Shown here: positions 42,808 to 54,466 of the stretch, piece after piece
Numbering within the stretch: position 1 is the stretch's first letter
Layout of the letters: each line of letters opens with the position of its first letter
Origin: Ophiosphaerella korrae
Lineage: Eukaryota; Ascomycota; Dothideomycetes; Pleosporales; Phaeosphaeriaceae
Length of the DNA: 64,000 nt
NCBI GenBank assembly: GCA_028456385.1
Contig: JALNQF010000074.1
Location: 1-64,000, forward strand
Reading direction: 5' to 3'
Position numbers and translations under genes: made by a program
The notes under the pieces: model-generated
What the model was told of the DNA's origin: nothing
Seen by the model: only the letters and a program-made list of their open reading frames with translations
Databases searched by the model: none

Positions 42808-44119
42808 CTAAAAGTCCTTGAAAGATTGGTCCCACTTGTCGCTCAGTTCCTTGGTGTAGGGATCACGGTGCTCGTTCTCGGGCTCGTAATCGTCAAAGTT
42901 GCGCGTGTCCGCGGGGCCTCTGAGGTGTGGAACAATGGGGCCGTTGACTTCGCGGTTGTACAGACGGTCCCAGTCGATGTTCTTGAACCATGGGTGCGAC
43001 TTGACGCGGCCAGCGCCGCCGCTAATATTGCCAAGCCGTTTTGAGGTGTCGACAGTGCAGAGTCCAGAGATGAGGTCGCGTGCGTCGGGCGACATGGCGC
43101 TTGGGAAGCGAACTTTGCCTTCGACAATTCTAGGGGCAGATTAGCCAAGAGGGATTGCAGGGCGGGCAGGGGTGCGGACTGTTCGTATATCTTCATGGGA
43201 TTCTGGTCCCAGAAGGGTGGTTGGCCGACGAGGAACTCGTAGACTAGGATGCCAAAGGCCCACCAATCGACGGCGGTGCCGTGGCCTGGAGGAGTTAGCA
43301 GGAGCCATTGGTGTGGTAGGGTGGCGACGCACCGGTATTCCGTATGACCTCGGGGGCCAGATACTCGGGGGTGCCACAGAGGGTGTAGGTCTCGCGGTCC
43401 TCGACCTTCTTGGCAAAGCCAAAGTCGACGAGTTTTAGATGGCCCTCGGCGTCGATGAGGATGTTCTCGGGCTTGAGGTCGCGGTAGGCGACGCCCTCGC
43501 GCTCGTGCAGGAACTCGAGGATCAGCACAATCTCGGCGGCGTAGAACTGCGAGGTGGGCTCGTTGAAGCGGCGGGCGCGGCGCAGGTAGCTGAAGACCTC
43601 GCCGCCGGGGCAGTAGTCGAGCACCATGTACAGCGAGTCGAGCGACTGGAAGCTGGCGACCATGGTGGTGATGAAGGGGTGGCCGGCGACCTTGGCCAGC
43701 ACGTTGCGCTCGTTGCGCACATGCTCGACCTGCTTGAGGCGGATGACGTCGACCTTGCGCAGGATCTTGAGGGCAAACACCTTGTCGGCGTCGGCCGCGC
43801 TGGCGTTGCTGAGGCGCACCAGCCAGACGCGGGCAAAGGTGCCGGTGCCGAGGGTTTTGATGAGCTCAAAGTCCTGCTGGCGCAGCACCTTGGACGAGTG
43901 GCCGACGGCCTTGGTGGCCGGGTCCTGGTCGATGTCGTCCGGGCTGAGCGTGTGCTTGTGCTGCTCCCACCGGGCCAGCGTCTGCTTCTCCTGCTCGCGC
44001 GGCCGGTCCATGGCCGAGTCGTTGCGGTCGTGCAGCGGGCCGGCGGGCGGCTGCGCGCCCTCCTTCTTGTCCCGGTGGTGCTGGATGGGGTGGAGCAGGT
44101 GGTGCATGGTGGTCGCCAT
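42808..44119 (-). CDS. cAMP-dependent protein kinase catalytic subunit
   Basis: Three exons: 44119-43333, 43285-43180 and 43129-42808; introns of 47 bp (GTGCGT...CCAG) and 50 bp (GTCCGC...CTAG). The product is 404 residues. Kinase landmarks: Gly loop LGTGTFARVWLV, Lys in FALKILRK, catalytic VAYRDLKPENIL, VDFGFAKK, activation loop ETYTLCGTPEYLAPE, then VDWWAFGILVYEFL, and the AGC tail with RLGNISGGAGRVKSHPWF and a terminal SFKDF (FxxF hydrophobic motif ending at the C-terminus, as in PKA). The splice phases (1 and 2) only restore the kinase sequence with these boundaries. The 80-residue N-terminus is fungal-type and disordered. It acts downstream of cAMP in growth, development and virulence. 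Confidence 0.94.
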
Positions 44120-44615
44120 GGTCGGCAGCCTGAACCATGGAAGGGACTCGAGGGCGGCGCTGGAGGAACGCAGGCCTGGACGGGCACTGGCGGGGGTTAC
44201 ATGGATGGCACATAGCCGTGTGAGCCGCCTTCGAGCAACAGCAGCATGACGCAGCCGCGTGGGGAGCCTGCTTGGCGCGTGGCCGGCCTAGCCCACACTT
44301 CTCGTGCTTCACCCTCCGCTGCGACATGGTACTTTCATAATACTTTCATAATGCATCTTACGAGCCGCATGGTCGCCATGTGCTATCATTTCTGCGCTTC
44401 TGCTGCTTGTACACACTATGGTCCCGGTGCTGCCCAACTGTTGTCTGCCGTCTGTAGTCTAGTCTGCAGTCTGCTCTCTGCCGTCTGCTCTCTGCAGCCT
44501 GTCCTCAATCAGGTACGCGGCCCGGCCACCAGCGACTTGTTTACATAGCACACTCCCAATACTCATACATGGCCAAATCCCTTTCCCTGGCCCTTTCCCT
44601 TTCCCTTCCCTGCCC
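44120..44615. other. Intergenic between PKA and VMA11
   Basis: 496 bp, promoter of the kinase gene; repetitive GTCTGC/CTGCTCTCTGC phrases near 44440-44500. Confidence 0.5.
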
Positions 44616-45272
44616 TCAGCCGCTTGCCCTTGTATTCAAGATCAGTGCCACAATCAGCCTGCTGCGCGTCAGCCTACGTCTACCCAAAGCAAACTTGGCA
44701 CCTTGTCCAGGGGCGCTGACCCGTAGAGACCCAGCACTTCGGCGAAAATCAGAATCAGCACCATGCCCACAAAGATGCGTGACTGGCTCATGAAGGCGCG
44801 CACGCCTGCGTCGCCCACAATGCCAATCGCATAGCCTGCAGCCAGGCCAGACAGGCCGACCGACAGGCCTGCAGCCATGTGGCAGAATCCAGCGTACAGC
44901 GAGTAGTTCTTGTCCGGCGGCGGCTTGATGTCGCTCGCAATGAGCACTGATATCACGAGCGCATACACGGCCAGGATGCCGGACATGACGATGGGGATGA
45001 GCGACTTCATGATCAGGTCGGGCCTGTACGTGCCAATGCCGGCAATGCCGATGCCGGCCTTTGCTGTGCCAAACGCGGCTCCCATGCAGCCGAATATCAT
45101 CTGGGCGCCGTTGGTGGTTTAGTTCGACGGCTATCAGGCCAGAGAAGACTCACTGCAAATGCGATACCGCTCTGCAGCCGTGGTTAGCGATGAAGTCATG
45201 CACGGCGCAGGCACTCACCATGCCGAAGAAGGGCGCGAAGGACGGGGCGAGAGCGTTCCCGGCCGAAGACAT
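44616..45272 (-). CDS. VMA11: V-type ATPase proteolipid subunit c' with an 18-nt microexon
   Basis: Four exons: 45272-45219, 45171-45154, 45100-44721 and 44658-44616; introns of 47, 53 and 62 bp. The product is 164 residues. Exon 1 encodes [18 protein letters not shown], the microexon SGIAFA, exon 3 [16 protein letters not shown] and most of the four membrane helices, and exon 4 the end [13 protein letters not shown]. The proton-carrying Glu is in [56 protein letters not shown] and ALILNT point to the fungal-specific c' (Vma11) rather than c (Vma3); this is from memory of the two families. It forms part of the rotor ring in the vacuolar membrane. Reading on without the last intron gives a false C-terminus. 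Confidence 0.92.
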
Positions 45273-45894
45273 GGTGTCTGTATGGTGGTGGTGGTGGTGG
45301 ATGAGAGATGGGAGATGCAAGCAGATAGTGCTATGTACGGATGTACGGTGCTAGGTAGACAGCTTGATAGGATAGAATAGGATAGGTCTCGCTCCAGTGG
45401 CCCTGGCGGAGACGCATGACTAAGGCAGCGGAAACCACCAACACCATCGCCTGCCATCTCCTCCACGCCGCGAGCACTGCGTCGCTGCATATAATCGGCT
45501 GCTGCCCCCGGCTCCGGCTCAGCTCTTCCTCTCTGCCTCCTCCCGCTCGTCCACCTGCCACGCCCTCCCCCGTCTCGCCCGCCTCCGCTCCACCGCCAGC
45601 GAGCGCAGCCCCTCGTCGGCCTGGCCGGTCGTCTCCCGTTGCTTGCTGCGTGCTTCTCGTCGCTGGGCCTGCCTGCAGCAACCCCGCCCAAACATCCCCG
45701 TGTGACGTCCCGTGCAGCCTCTTTTGCCTGGCCGGCCAGATCCGCCCTCGCCGCCCGCCTCCTTCTCTGCTGCACCCGCTCCCCGCAGTCCTGTGCTCTG
45801 CTGCCCCGGCCTGCTCAGCACGCAGCACACGCGGCCCAACCCGTCTGCTGCACGCCCTCGCCAGCTGCGGATGCGCGAGGATTGAAAAGCCTCC
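45273..45894. other. Divergent promoter region (VMA11 / Rho GEF)
   Basis: 622 bp, CT-rich on the plus strand from about 45510 onward. Long open frames on both strands here reflect high GC content and have no domain. Confidence 0.6.
45283..45300. repeat. (TGG)n microsatellite
   Basis: Six TGG units just upstream of the VMA11 start. Confidence 0.9.
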
Positions 45895-48800
45895 ATGGCC
45901 GACTACAGCAACCACCAGGGCAGGGAGTTTGGCCGCCCGCCCAATGGCCAGCCCACGGGAGCAAGGGACGCGGCATTCGCAAACATCTTCGGCGCCAGTC
46001 CCGCCATGGCCGGCCGCTCCCAGACCATGACTTCGCAGCCGCAGACGAGAATCCCAGACCGGGCTGCCACAATGTCCAGCCAGACGGCCGACATGATGCA
46101 GCGCGGTCCGCCCATGCGCCAGCCGGTCAATGGCTACGATCGGCGGCCCCAAGCACCCTACGACCCGCGCTCTGGTCCCAACGCTGGGGACCAGCGCCCA
46201 ATCGACCCTCAGGCCCAATACAACCGCCCTCCCCCCAACGGCTATCCTGGGAACCCGCGGTATTCAGAAGGACTCCAGCAGCCTCAGCGCCAACCCCAAC
46301 CCCAGTACCTTCCACAGCCACTTCGCCCCGAGCGCCAGCCATACGGCCAGCCACAGCGCTTCGACCCAAGAACTTCCCCACCTGGCCAGCCTCCCTTCAA
46401 CAGGCCAATTCCACACCGTTTTCCCGGTCCACCTGGCCCCGGCATGAACAATGATCCTTATCGCTCTCAGTCCCTGGCCCTCGGGCCCCGGCCCCAGTTC
46501 ACTCCCGCCGGCCCCAGCCATCCATCACAGGCAAATGCATTTCGACAGCAGCCCTACATGAACCACAACGCCAGGACGACTGCACAGGGACGTGTTGTGC
46601 CAGAACGACCGGATGAGCGCACCATGTCCATGACTTCTTATACCAGGGATGTCGACCATACCCAGATAATGAGTGGAAGGGTCGTGCCGGGCCGCAGGCG
46701 TGAGTCTGGTGGAAATGAACCATCGCCAGGGGAGCAAATGTCCCCCGGTGGCTCTCAGCTGCCCATGAACAACGCTCCAGGAGCCAAGGCTAGGAACGCG
46801 AGCCAAGGCAGCATCTCAATGCGGACCATGTCTATGGCTTCGACCGTCGTTGCCCCATCTGAGCGCTCCGAAACCATGTCTTCTAACATGGCACGACCGA
46901 GCTCCACGCAGACAGTATCCACAGTCTCGAGTAGCAACCGAGCCTCTAGTCAATCTCAGCAAAATGGGCAGGTGGCTGCTCCTCCACAAGCCCGGCGAGC
47001 GCCCTTGGTCTATCCTGCTCTGCTGTCACGAGTCGCGGAAACCTTCCAGGATCGAGTTCAGGTTACAGAAAGAGAAAAGGATGGTCTGGTGTATAAAAGT
47101 GCGTTTACTGGTGCTGAGGCAGTTGATTTGATATCCTACATCATCAAGACTACCGATCGCAATCTGGCGCTCCTCCTCGGCAGGTCCTTGGACGCGCAAA
47201 GATTCTTCCACGACGTCACCTACGCACACCGACTTCGAGACTCGACCAACGAGATTTACCAATTCCGCGAAACTATGACAGAAGACAAAGCAGAAATCAA
47301 CGGGGTGTTTACATTGCTTACCGAATGTTATTCCCCAACCTGTACCCGCGACCGTTTGTGCTACTCGATTGCTTGCCCTCGTCGACTTGAGCAACAAGCC
47401 CGCTTGAACATGAGAATTCAGCCTGGTCTCAAGCGCGAAGAATCTCGAGCTAGTTTGCATGAAGACTTGGATGATGAAGAACAAAAGCTATGGATCAATA
47501 CAGTTCCCAAAGAAATTTCGGACAGTATCACGGAGAAGGAAAGGAAACGCCAGGAAGTCATTTCTGAGCTGATGTATACTGAACGCGATTTTGTGAAGGA
47601 TCTCGAGTATCTTCGCGATTTCTGGATGAAACCTCTCCGCAATCCCCAGACATCTCCAATCCCAGAACACCGGCGCGAAAAATTTGTGCGGACAGTCTTT
47701 TCCAACTGCCAGGAAGTGTATATGGTCAACTCTCGACTCGCAGAGGCACTGACGCGACGCCAGCAAAAGGATCCCGTGGTTCGCAATGTTGGTGATATCT
47801 TCATGGAGTATGTTCCACACTTTGCTCCCTTTATCAAGTATGGTGCGAATCAGCTCTTCGGTAAGTACGAGTTTGAGCACGAAAAGCGTACGAATAGCCA
47901 TTTCGGACGATTCGTCGACGAAGTCGAGCGATTAAAGGAGTCAAGGAAGCTGGAGCTCAACGGATATCTCACAAAACCCACGACAAGATTGGCCAGGTAT
48001 CCATTGCTTCTAGAAGGCATAGCCAAATACACAGCCGATGAAAATCCAGACAAAGAGGACATTCCAAAGGTCATCAAGATCATCAAGGACACACTGTCCA
48101 AGGTCAATATGGAGTCTGGAAAAGCAGAGAACCACTTCAACCTGATGCAGCTCAACAAGGATCTCAAGTTTAGGCCCGGAGAATATGTCGATCTTAAGTT
48201 GACCGACGAGAACCGTCAATTGGTATTCAAAGGCAATCTCAAGAAAACACCAACAGAAGTGACGGGCGATATTACATGCTATCTTTTCGATCACGCCATT
48301 CTATTGGTACGTGCCAAGACAGTGAATAAACGCGAGGAGCAAAAGGTCTACAAGAAGCCTATCCCACTCGAACTCCTTGTTATAACACAAATGGACGATA
48401 TCATCCCAAAGCTAGGCATCACGAAGAGGCCATCGGCAAACCTTATGGGTGCGCGAGCAATTGCTGCGGCCAATCCGAAGAACGATGCTGCAAAGCAACA
48501 AGGCTACCCTATCACGTTCAAGCATCTCGGCAAAGGTGGTTATGAATTGACACTTTTCGCAAGCACTCCAATCTCACAGCAAAAGTGGATGGAACATATC
48601 GAGTCGCAACAACGCAGCTTGCGAGAACGCAGCAACATCTTCACCAAAACCATACTGAATGAAGGTTTCTTCAACCCATCTATTCGCGTCACTTGTGCAG
48701 TACCGCTAGACGGAGGCCGAAAAATGGCATTGGGTACAGACGCCGGAGTTTACATCGTCGAAAGAAAGGCCAAGGATGCTTCGATGAAGCCTCGCCGCGT

Positions 48801-49725
48801 CCTAGACTGCAAGGGTGTAACCCAAATCGACGTCCTCGAACAACACCAGATTGTCCTTGTTCTAGCTGACAAGACATTGTACTCCTACTCAACAGATGCC
48901 CTGGATCCCGAAGATAGCCAAGCAGTTGCCAAACGACCACGAAAGATTTGCCATGCCAACTTTTTCAAGTCGGGTATTTGCTTGGGAAACAACCTTGTGG
49001 CAACAGTCAAGACATCTGCACTCTCCACTACAATCAAAGTGTACGAGCCAAAAGACCACATGGCAGGAAAGGCTAGGAAATCTGGATTTGCCAAGATGCT
49101 ATCGCAAGGGCAGGACCAGCTCAAACCCTACAAAGAGTTCTACATTCCGACTGAGTCGACATCAATACATTTCTTACGCTCCAAACTTTGCGTTGGATGT
49201 GCGCGTGGCTTCGAGGTCGTCAGTCTTGAGACTCTTGAGACACAATCGCTGCTCGATCAAGCCGATACATCACTTGATTTTGTGGTACGAAAGGAGAATA
49301 TCAAGCCAATACACATCGAACGTATGGCAAGCGAATTCTTGCTCTGTTACACCGACTACTCCTTCTTCGTTAACAGAAATGGTTGGCGGGCCAGATCTGA
49401 CTGGAAGATCACGTGGGAGGGTACACCGCAAGCATTCGCCATCTTCAACCCTTATATACTTGCTTTCGAGCCAAGCTTCATTGAAATTCGACATATGGAG
49501 AGTGGCGGTTTGGTGCACATTGTTACGGCGAAGAACATTAGGTGGTTGCACACATCGACGAGAGAGGTATGATTAAGTTACCTCCTAACATTGCGTCTGG
49601 GCATTGCTAATGGGCTTCAGATCTTGTACGCATATGAGGATGAGTTGGGTAACGATGTTATTGCTAGCCTTGATTTTTGGCAATCAGCACAAGGCAAACA
49701 ATCTTTGGACCAGCATCGTTCGTAG
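45895..49725 (+). CDS. ROM2: Rho1 guanine nucleotide exchange factor, Rom2 type
   Basis: Exon 1 45895-49566 and exon 2 49621-49725, with a 54-bp intron (GTATGA...TTCAG, phase 0), give 1258 residues. The first 370 residues are Pro/Gln-rich and disordered. Then a DEP domain (about 370-460, YKSAFTGAEAVDLISYIIK), a DH/RhoGEF domain (about 550-745, ELMYTERDFVKDLEYLRDFW and NGYLTKPTTRLARYPLLLEGI), a PH domain (about 775-900), and a CNH domain (about 925-1240, VTCAVPLDGGRKMALGTDAGV). Without the intron the CNH domain ends prematurely; with it, REILYAYEDELG completes the fold. This order is that of Rom1/Rom2, which activate Rho1 for cell-wall integrity signalling at the plasma membrane. Confidence 0.94.
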
Positions 49726-50381
49726 GAGAAATGTTTTGTTCAAGTCAAAATTTGGACATGCATTTACCATGTCATACGGTGCTAGTGTTGTGCAAAAAGC
49801 TGAGCCGGCGACAGGTTGGTCACCTCCTGGCATGGAGGCGCATAACACGTGCCTCCTTAGCCCAAAATCCCTTGCTTTATTTGAAGTTACTGGGTTAGAT
49901 GGAGTTATCCAACAGGGACTTTAGACGCACTGCGCCGTGCCGCGAGTTACTTAAGAAAGTGTCAGACGAGAGTGGCAAGTAGTTCACCCTATTTCCGCCC
50001 CACTAAGGGCTATTGTACAATATTCGGCTCTGTCTTTTGAATCATGGAAAGGATGGGAGAGATGGGGAAGATGTTTTGATGACTCCATGTAAGGGAATTG
50101 TAGTAAAGCAGATGCTGTAGTGTGATAATATGAGCTGTAATCTATCGCGATGGGTAACAGGAGAATCGGACATTTTGCATTTCCCCAACTCAAGCTGATC
50201 TGCATGTAATGTATATCCCCCCCCCCCCCCAGATGTCATCGTGCTCGAGCAAAAGGTTTCGTGGTTGCCCCACCAACGCAGGCGAAAGCAGGCATCGGCA
50301 AACAGCACCCAGGATCCTGGCCTCGAAAATCCAACGACCGTACCACCTCAACACAACCGTCCACTCCTTATACCCGAAAAA
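49726..50381. other. Intergenic; promoter of the haspin gene
   Basis: 656 bp with a 14-C run at 50217-50230. No gene seen. Confidence 0.5.
50217..50230. repeat. Poly-C tract (14 C)
   Basis: Homopolymer, 152 bp upstream of the haspin start. Confidence 0.95.
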
Positions 50382-52295
50382 ATGCCCCCAAAGATTGTCT
50401 ACGGGAAAAGAGCGACCGTGACAAAACCAGCGACCAATTTTGCCAAGTTTGTATCGCCAAAAAAAGATGCAGTCCCGGCACAGGAGCGGGGCGCAGCCAT
50501 AGTAAAAAACAGGCAGCAGCAACAAAGAGAAGATGCCCAAGAAGAACAAACCCCACAGTACCGTGAGATTGTGGATTTAGGTAAAGAGCTGGAAGATTTA
50601 AAGTTGAGACAGAATCAAGATGTAGAAAAGGCGGTAGAGAAGAAAAAGAAGAAGAGAGGTCGACCGAGGAAAGCTGCCGCAGATGCCCCATCCTCTTCAC
50701 CAGCAAAGAAATCACAGCCTAAAGTAAGAACAAAGTCAAAACCTTCATCTTCGTTGGAGCAATCATCACCGCCTCAGTTCGAATCCACATCCGAGCCAGA
50801 CGACGTTTACTCCATATATGCATCTCCACTTCTCTCACTTAGTTACGGCAAAAAGATCATACCCTTTGCACGCTGGTCATCAGAACTGGAACCACACTTT
50901 AAAATCACCAAGATTGCGGAAGCCTCCTTTTCAGAAGTATATCGGCTATCTGCTCTCAACCCTATTGGCACTTCAAAACAAGAATCAGTGTTGAAGGTTG
51001 TCGCGTTGAAGACGCCACCAGATGTGCCTCTACCGTGTCATTTACAGACCCGTACGGTCAGGGACCATGAAGGGCAAGCGGCGAAAGAGATGGCTGAGCG
51101 GAATGAAAAAGATGAATGGAAGTCTGAAGTTGCCGACGTGTTGTCAGAGGTCAGGCTGCTTCACAACTTAAATGAAATACCAGGTTTCACCCAATTTCGT
51201 GATCTCACAGTACTTCAAGGTCGACCATCAGCTGCACTCGCGGATGCCTGGAAAACCTGGAACAAATCAAGACCGCGTGGCAAGAAGAGCGAATTCCCTG
51301 ATCCGAGTAAAAAAGGAAGCTACGACGATTCGCAGCTTTGGGCTATAGTCGAGATGCAAGATGCCGGCACTGACTGTGAGAAAATCATGGAAAACGGTGG
51401 TCTGAATTCAATTTGGGAAGTGTGGGACATATTCTGGGGCGTTTGTCTAAGCGTCGCCAAAGCAGAAGAGACTCGTAGATTTGAACATCGCGACCTACAC
51501 ATGGGCAACATCTGCGTCCGGCCATCAAGAAGCGGAGACAATGTAACAGACATAAGCATTCATGATCCCATTCGACGCAAGTTCCGATTCACAGGCCTAG
51601 AAACCACTGTGATCGATTATACGCTTTCTCGTGCTGATATCTTGCCTGCACTATCCCGTCGATCCTCCTCATCATCTACCTGCACCGCCACTTCAGCTTC
51701 ATCAGACCTACAATTAGCCGAGCTAGACGTTGCATACCTTGATCTCAACAAAGACCCTGCTATCTTTGAAGGCGATGCTGCGGAAGAATACCAATACGAA
51801 ATATACAGGTACATGCGCGGCGTCGCACTGTACAACAGCCCTTTACAAAAAACCATGCCTGATATACCAACTACACCACGTCGCTCACCACGCAAAAATA
51901 CACATATTCGTTTCGACGAAAACGACGCGCCCTGTAGATCTACACTTGCCCCAAAAACAAACCAAGAACCCATATGGAAACAATTCCACCCTAGAACCAA
52001 CCTCGTATGGGCGCATTTCCTCTTACACAAACTCTTGATCCGCCTCGATGAAGCCGGTACCACCCCTAATCGCCTCTCGCCAACACAGATCATGGTGAAT
52101 ATACAAACTGATGAAGGCAACGAACCACAGAAAGTCAAGAAGAAGGCATTGAAGCTATATGCTGTGTTAAAAAAGGTGAGCGGGTTGCTTTGCCCAGTTC
52201 AGCTAGGAAGAGAAGGAAGCTTAGGAAGTATAAAGGAGTTAGTAGTTTTAGCGTTGGAGGAGAGGTGGTTGAGGGTTGGGGACGTTGCGGGATAA
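50382..52295 (+). CDS. Haspin-like serine/threonine kinase
   Basis: 637 residues from the first ATG (50382, MPPKIVYGKRATV); the upstream frame has no ATG. The N-terminal third is basic and disordered, with an AT-hook-like KKRGRPRKA (about 90). The kinase part starts near residue 200: KITKIAEASFSEVYRL (Gly-loop equivalent), VLKVVALK (Lys), AIVEMQDAGTDCE, the catalytic FEHRDLHMGNICV, and VIDYTLSRA, where the haspin DYT replaces the usual DFG. Haspins phosphorylate histone H3 Thr3 to recruit the chromosomal passenger complex at centromeres. The C-terminal part (PIWKQFHPRTNLVWAHFLLHKLL) fits the haspin C-lobe. The DLHMGN form differs slightly from the more usual DLHWGN. Confidence 0.9.
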   Translation: MPPKIVYGKRATVTKPATNFAKFVSPKKDAVPAQERGAAIVKNRQQQQREDAQEEQTPQYREIVDLGKELEDLKLRQNQDVEKAVEKKKKKRGRPRKAAADAPSSSPAKKSQPKVRTKSKPSSSLEQSSPPQFESTSEPDDVYSIYASPLLSLSYGKKIIPFARWSSELEPHFKITKIAEASFSEVYRLSALNPIGTSKQESVLKVVALKTPPDVPLPCHLQTRTVRDHEGQAAKEMAERNEKDEWKSEVADVLSEVRLLHNLNEIPGFTQFRDLTVLQGRPSAALADAWKTWNKSRPRGKKSEFPDPSKKGSYDDSQLWAIVEMQDAGTDCEKIMENGGLNSIWEVWDIFWGVCLSVAKAEETRRFEHRDLHMGNICVRPSRSGDNVTDISIHDPIRRKFRFTGLETTVIDYTLSRADILPALSRRSSSSSTCTATSASSDLQLAELDVAYLDLNKDPAIFEGDAAEEYQYEIYRYMRGVALYNSPLQKTMPDIPTTPRRSPRKNTHIRFDENDAPCRSTLAPKTNQEPIWKQFHPRTNLVWAHFLLHKLLIRLDEAGTTPNRLSPTQIMVNIQTDEGNEPQKVKKKALKLYAVLKKVSGLLCPVQLGREGSLGSIKELVVLALEERWLRVGDVAG

Positions 52296-52459
52296 GGTTC
52301 AGGTCCATTCGTTCTAAGTATTTGCATTGAAGGCGTATAGGTTACGATTGCATGATTGGTGCATTATTATATTCTTTCAAGAGGACATTCTGTTACGTCA
52401 AAAACGAATATATTCATCTACGCTACTTGGATTTTGGGCGCAGCGAATAAGACGCCCTA

Positions 52460-53778
52460 CTACCGCTTACCCAACTCATTCACCTTCTTCGCATGTTCAA
52501 ACACCAACTTCTGTGCCTCGGCATCCTCCAAGTAAATTGTGAAACCATCATTATGGTTCTTACCATACGAGTACCCCGAATATCCAAACTGCCAATACAT
52601 ATCTGGCATCCTCTCACGCAAGCTCGTCTCCTGCCAAATACCTAGAACTTCGGATCTCGTTCGATTGCTAGTTTGGCCAGTATACTCCTTTCTTTTATCG
52701 TCAGTAAGCCAGCCGTACTCCTCGTGTACAACAGGCTTCCGCGCCTTGCGGCCCGATGCAGCATGGTCTTTGATCCACTGCGTCGTCCATTCCACCGTCT
52801 TGGACCACCAATCAGGGTAAGAATGGAAGGTGCCGAAATCAATGTTCTTGAGTGTGAGTTCCTTATCAAAGTCGCCTCCGTCGTAGCCATTATAGAAGCC
52901 GTCGTCAGATTTGATGTTGAAGCCACCCTCACCACCCCAGGTGACCAAGTGGTGCGGATCAATTGATTTGATAAATGTGCTCATCTCGTCAATCCACGCG
53001 GTGATTGTGTCAGGTATGCAGTTTGTGCTGCGAGGTAGGTTACGCTTTGCATCTGCGCCACAGCGAGGCTCATTAGCAAGTTCCCAAGCGAAAATGCTTG
53101 AGGAGTTGGCATAGCGCTTGACAATTTGGCTGACATAATTTTTGTAGGCTGATTTGATCTTCGGGTCGCGATAGAACTTGGCACGGTTAATTTCTGATCC
53201 GTCTCAATTTACTGCTTGTGTCAAGACTTACATCATCATGGTATTTTCCACCAAGATTAATAGTGTACACATCCATACCACCGTAGTCAGCCCAATTGTT
53301 CGTTAAAGCAACAAGCAGTCTAACATCTGTCTTCTGTGCTGCCATAACCACTTTGTCGAAAGGCGAAAGATTGATGGTGGCCTTGCCATTGTTCCACACT
53401 TGCATAGTATTTGGACTGGGGCCGGCGCCTTCGCCACCATACTGCGGGAGGCCACCGCTCACAGTAGTGAGGTTGCGATCATTGAAGCCCCATGTGCGCA
53501 TAACATTTAGCCCTGCCTTCTTTGCTGCAGCAAGGCCTTTCTCGACATCCGCAGCTTGCTAAGGTCGTTAGCCTTGATCAATAAGTCTGCGCTGTAAGGT
53601 AACCTACATCATTGAAGGGAAAGTAATAGGCATTGCTACCAGCGAAATAGAAGTCCTTTCCATCGAGCTTAAAGACCTCGTCTTCTCTCGTGACAAAGCC
53701 CTTGGGTACTGCCTTACCAATTGCTACGGCCGAAGCACCAGTACCGAGCAAAAGAAGCGGAGCGACGTTGTAACGCAT
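52460..53778 (-). CDS. Secreted GH5 endo-beta-1,4-mannanase
   Basis: Three exons: 53778-53608, 53558-53232 and 53176-52460; introns of 49 bp (GTAGGT...TTAG) and 55 bp (GTAAGT...CAAG), both phase 0. The product is 404 residues. Residues 1-20 ([19 protein letters not shown]) are a signal peptide. Features of GH5 subfamily 7: [39 protein letters not shown] (acid/base Glu), [20 protein letters not shown] and [10 protein letters not shown] (nucleophile Glu). The alternative acceptor GATCAG in intron 2 would shift the frame; the site just before TTCTATCGC restores [11 protein letters not shown]. The enzyme cleaves plant mannan outside the cell. No cellulose-binding module is present. Confidence 0.93.
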
Positions 53779-54466
53779 CCTGAACCTACGCAACAGCTAG
53801 GAGATGCTATAGCAACTTCACGATTAAATATCGCAGGATATGTAGTCTTTGAACCCTCGAATTAGTCCACGCCATTCTATTTCTAAAACGGAAGCCGAAA
53901 TTGCGAGACCGTCTTGCCATAGTATGCACTTTCGCATAATATATTGAAGTCACTAGAGCCGCGATCTGAAAGGCGGAAGGTGATTGGCGCAAACGCATTG
54001 CCAACGTTTCCGTAACCAGGGGCAACTTTTCCAGAGCCTTGCAAACCTAGTTTGCTCAGCAGATGATGTTAACAAGCCAAGTGCTTGGAATTGCGGACCT
54101 GCAGATGTTCCGAGGCTAGGAGAAGTAGCTCATGATGTATTAAAGGCGAGGCGCGATATTGCCGTTTTGAGACAGGGAGGGCTAGCCTCTGACACGTGGA
54201 GCTACACACTCTCGGTTGATCTCCACACTTGGCACTTCGATCTTGCTAGGGGTACATTTTCATTTCCATATTTAGTTGTATTTTAAGGGTGGGCCTAGTA
54301 AAATTTGAAATCTGGGTGGGCTCTGGGGATAAGTACGGAGGTGAGAAATACTTGGCTGGACTGGATAGTCAGGTCAAAGTCACATGAAAGCTGAGAGAAT
54401 ATCTTATCTACGAGGCCATCAGATGCTCTGCATATACTGGATTGGTTAGGGAAGTCTTGATGTACT
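53779..54466. other. Intergenic; promoter of the mannanase
   Basis: 688 bp, nothing else recognised. Confidence 0.5.

Noticed and set aside
43439..44249. Long plus-strand ORFs opposite the PKA gene
   Set aside because: Antisense shadows of a GC-rich kinase exon with no domain of their own.
44669..45100. A continuous minus-strand ORF as the full proteolipid gene
   Set aside because: It lacks the N-terminal helix start and ends in an intron-derived tail; four exons restore the family sequence at both ends.
45331..46218. Long minus-strand ORF opposite the Rho GEF start
   Set aside because: GC-driven shadow frame with no domain; the plus-strand gene continues through a DEP-DH-PH-CNH protein.
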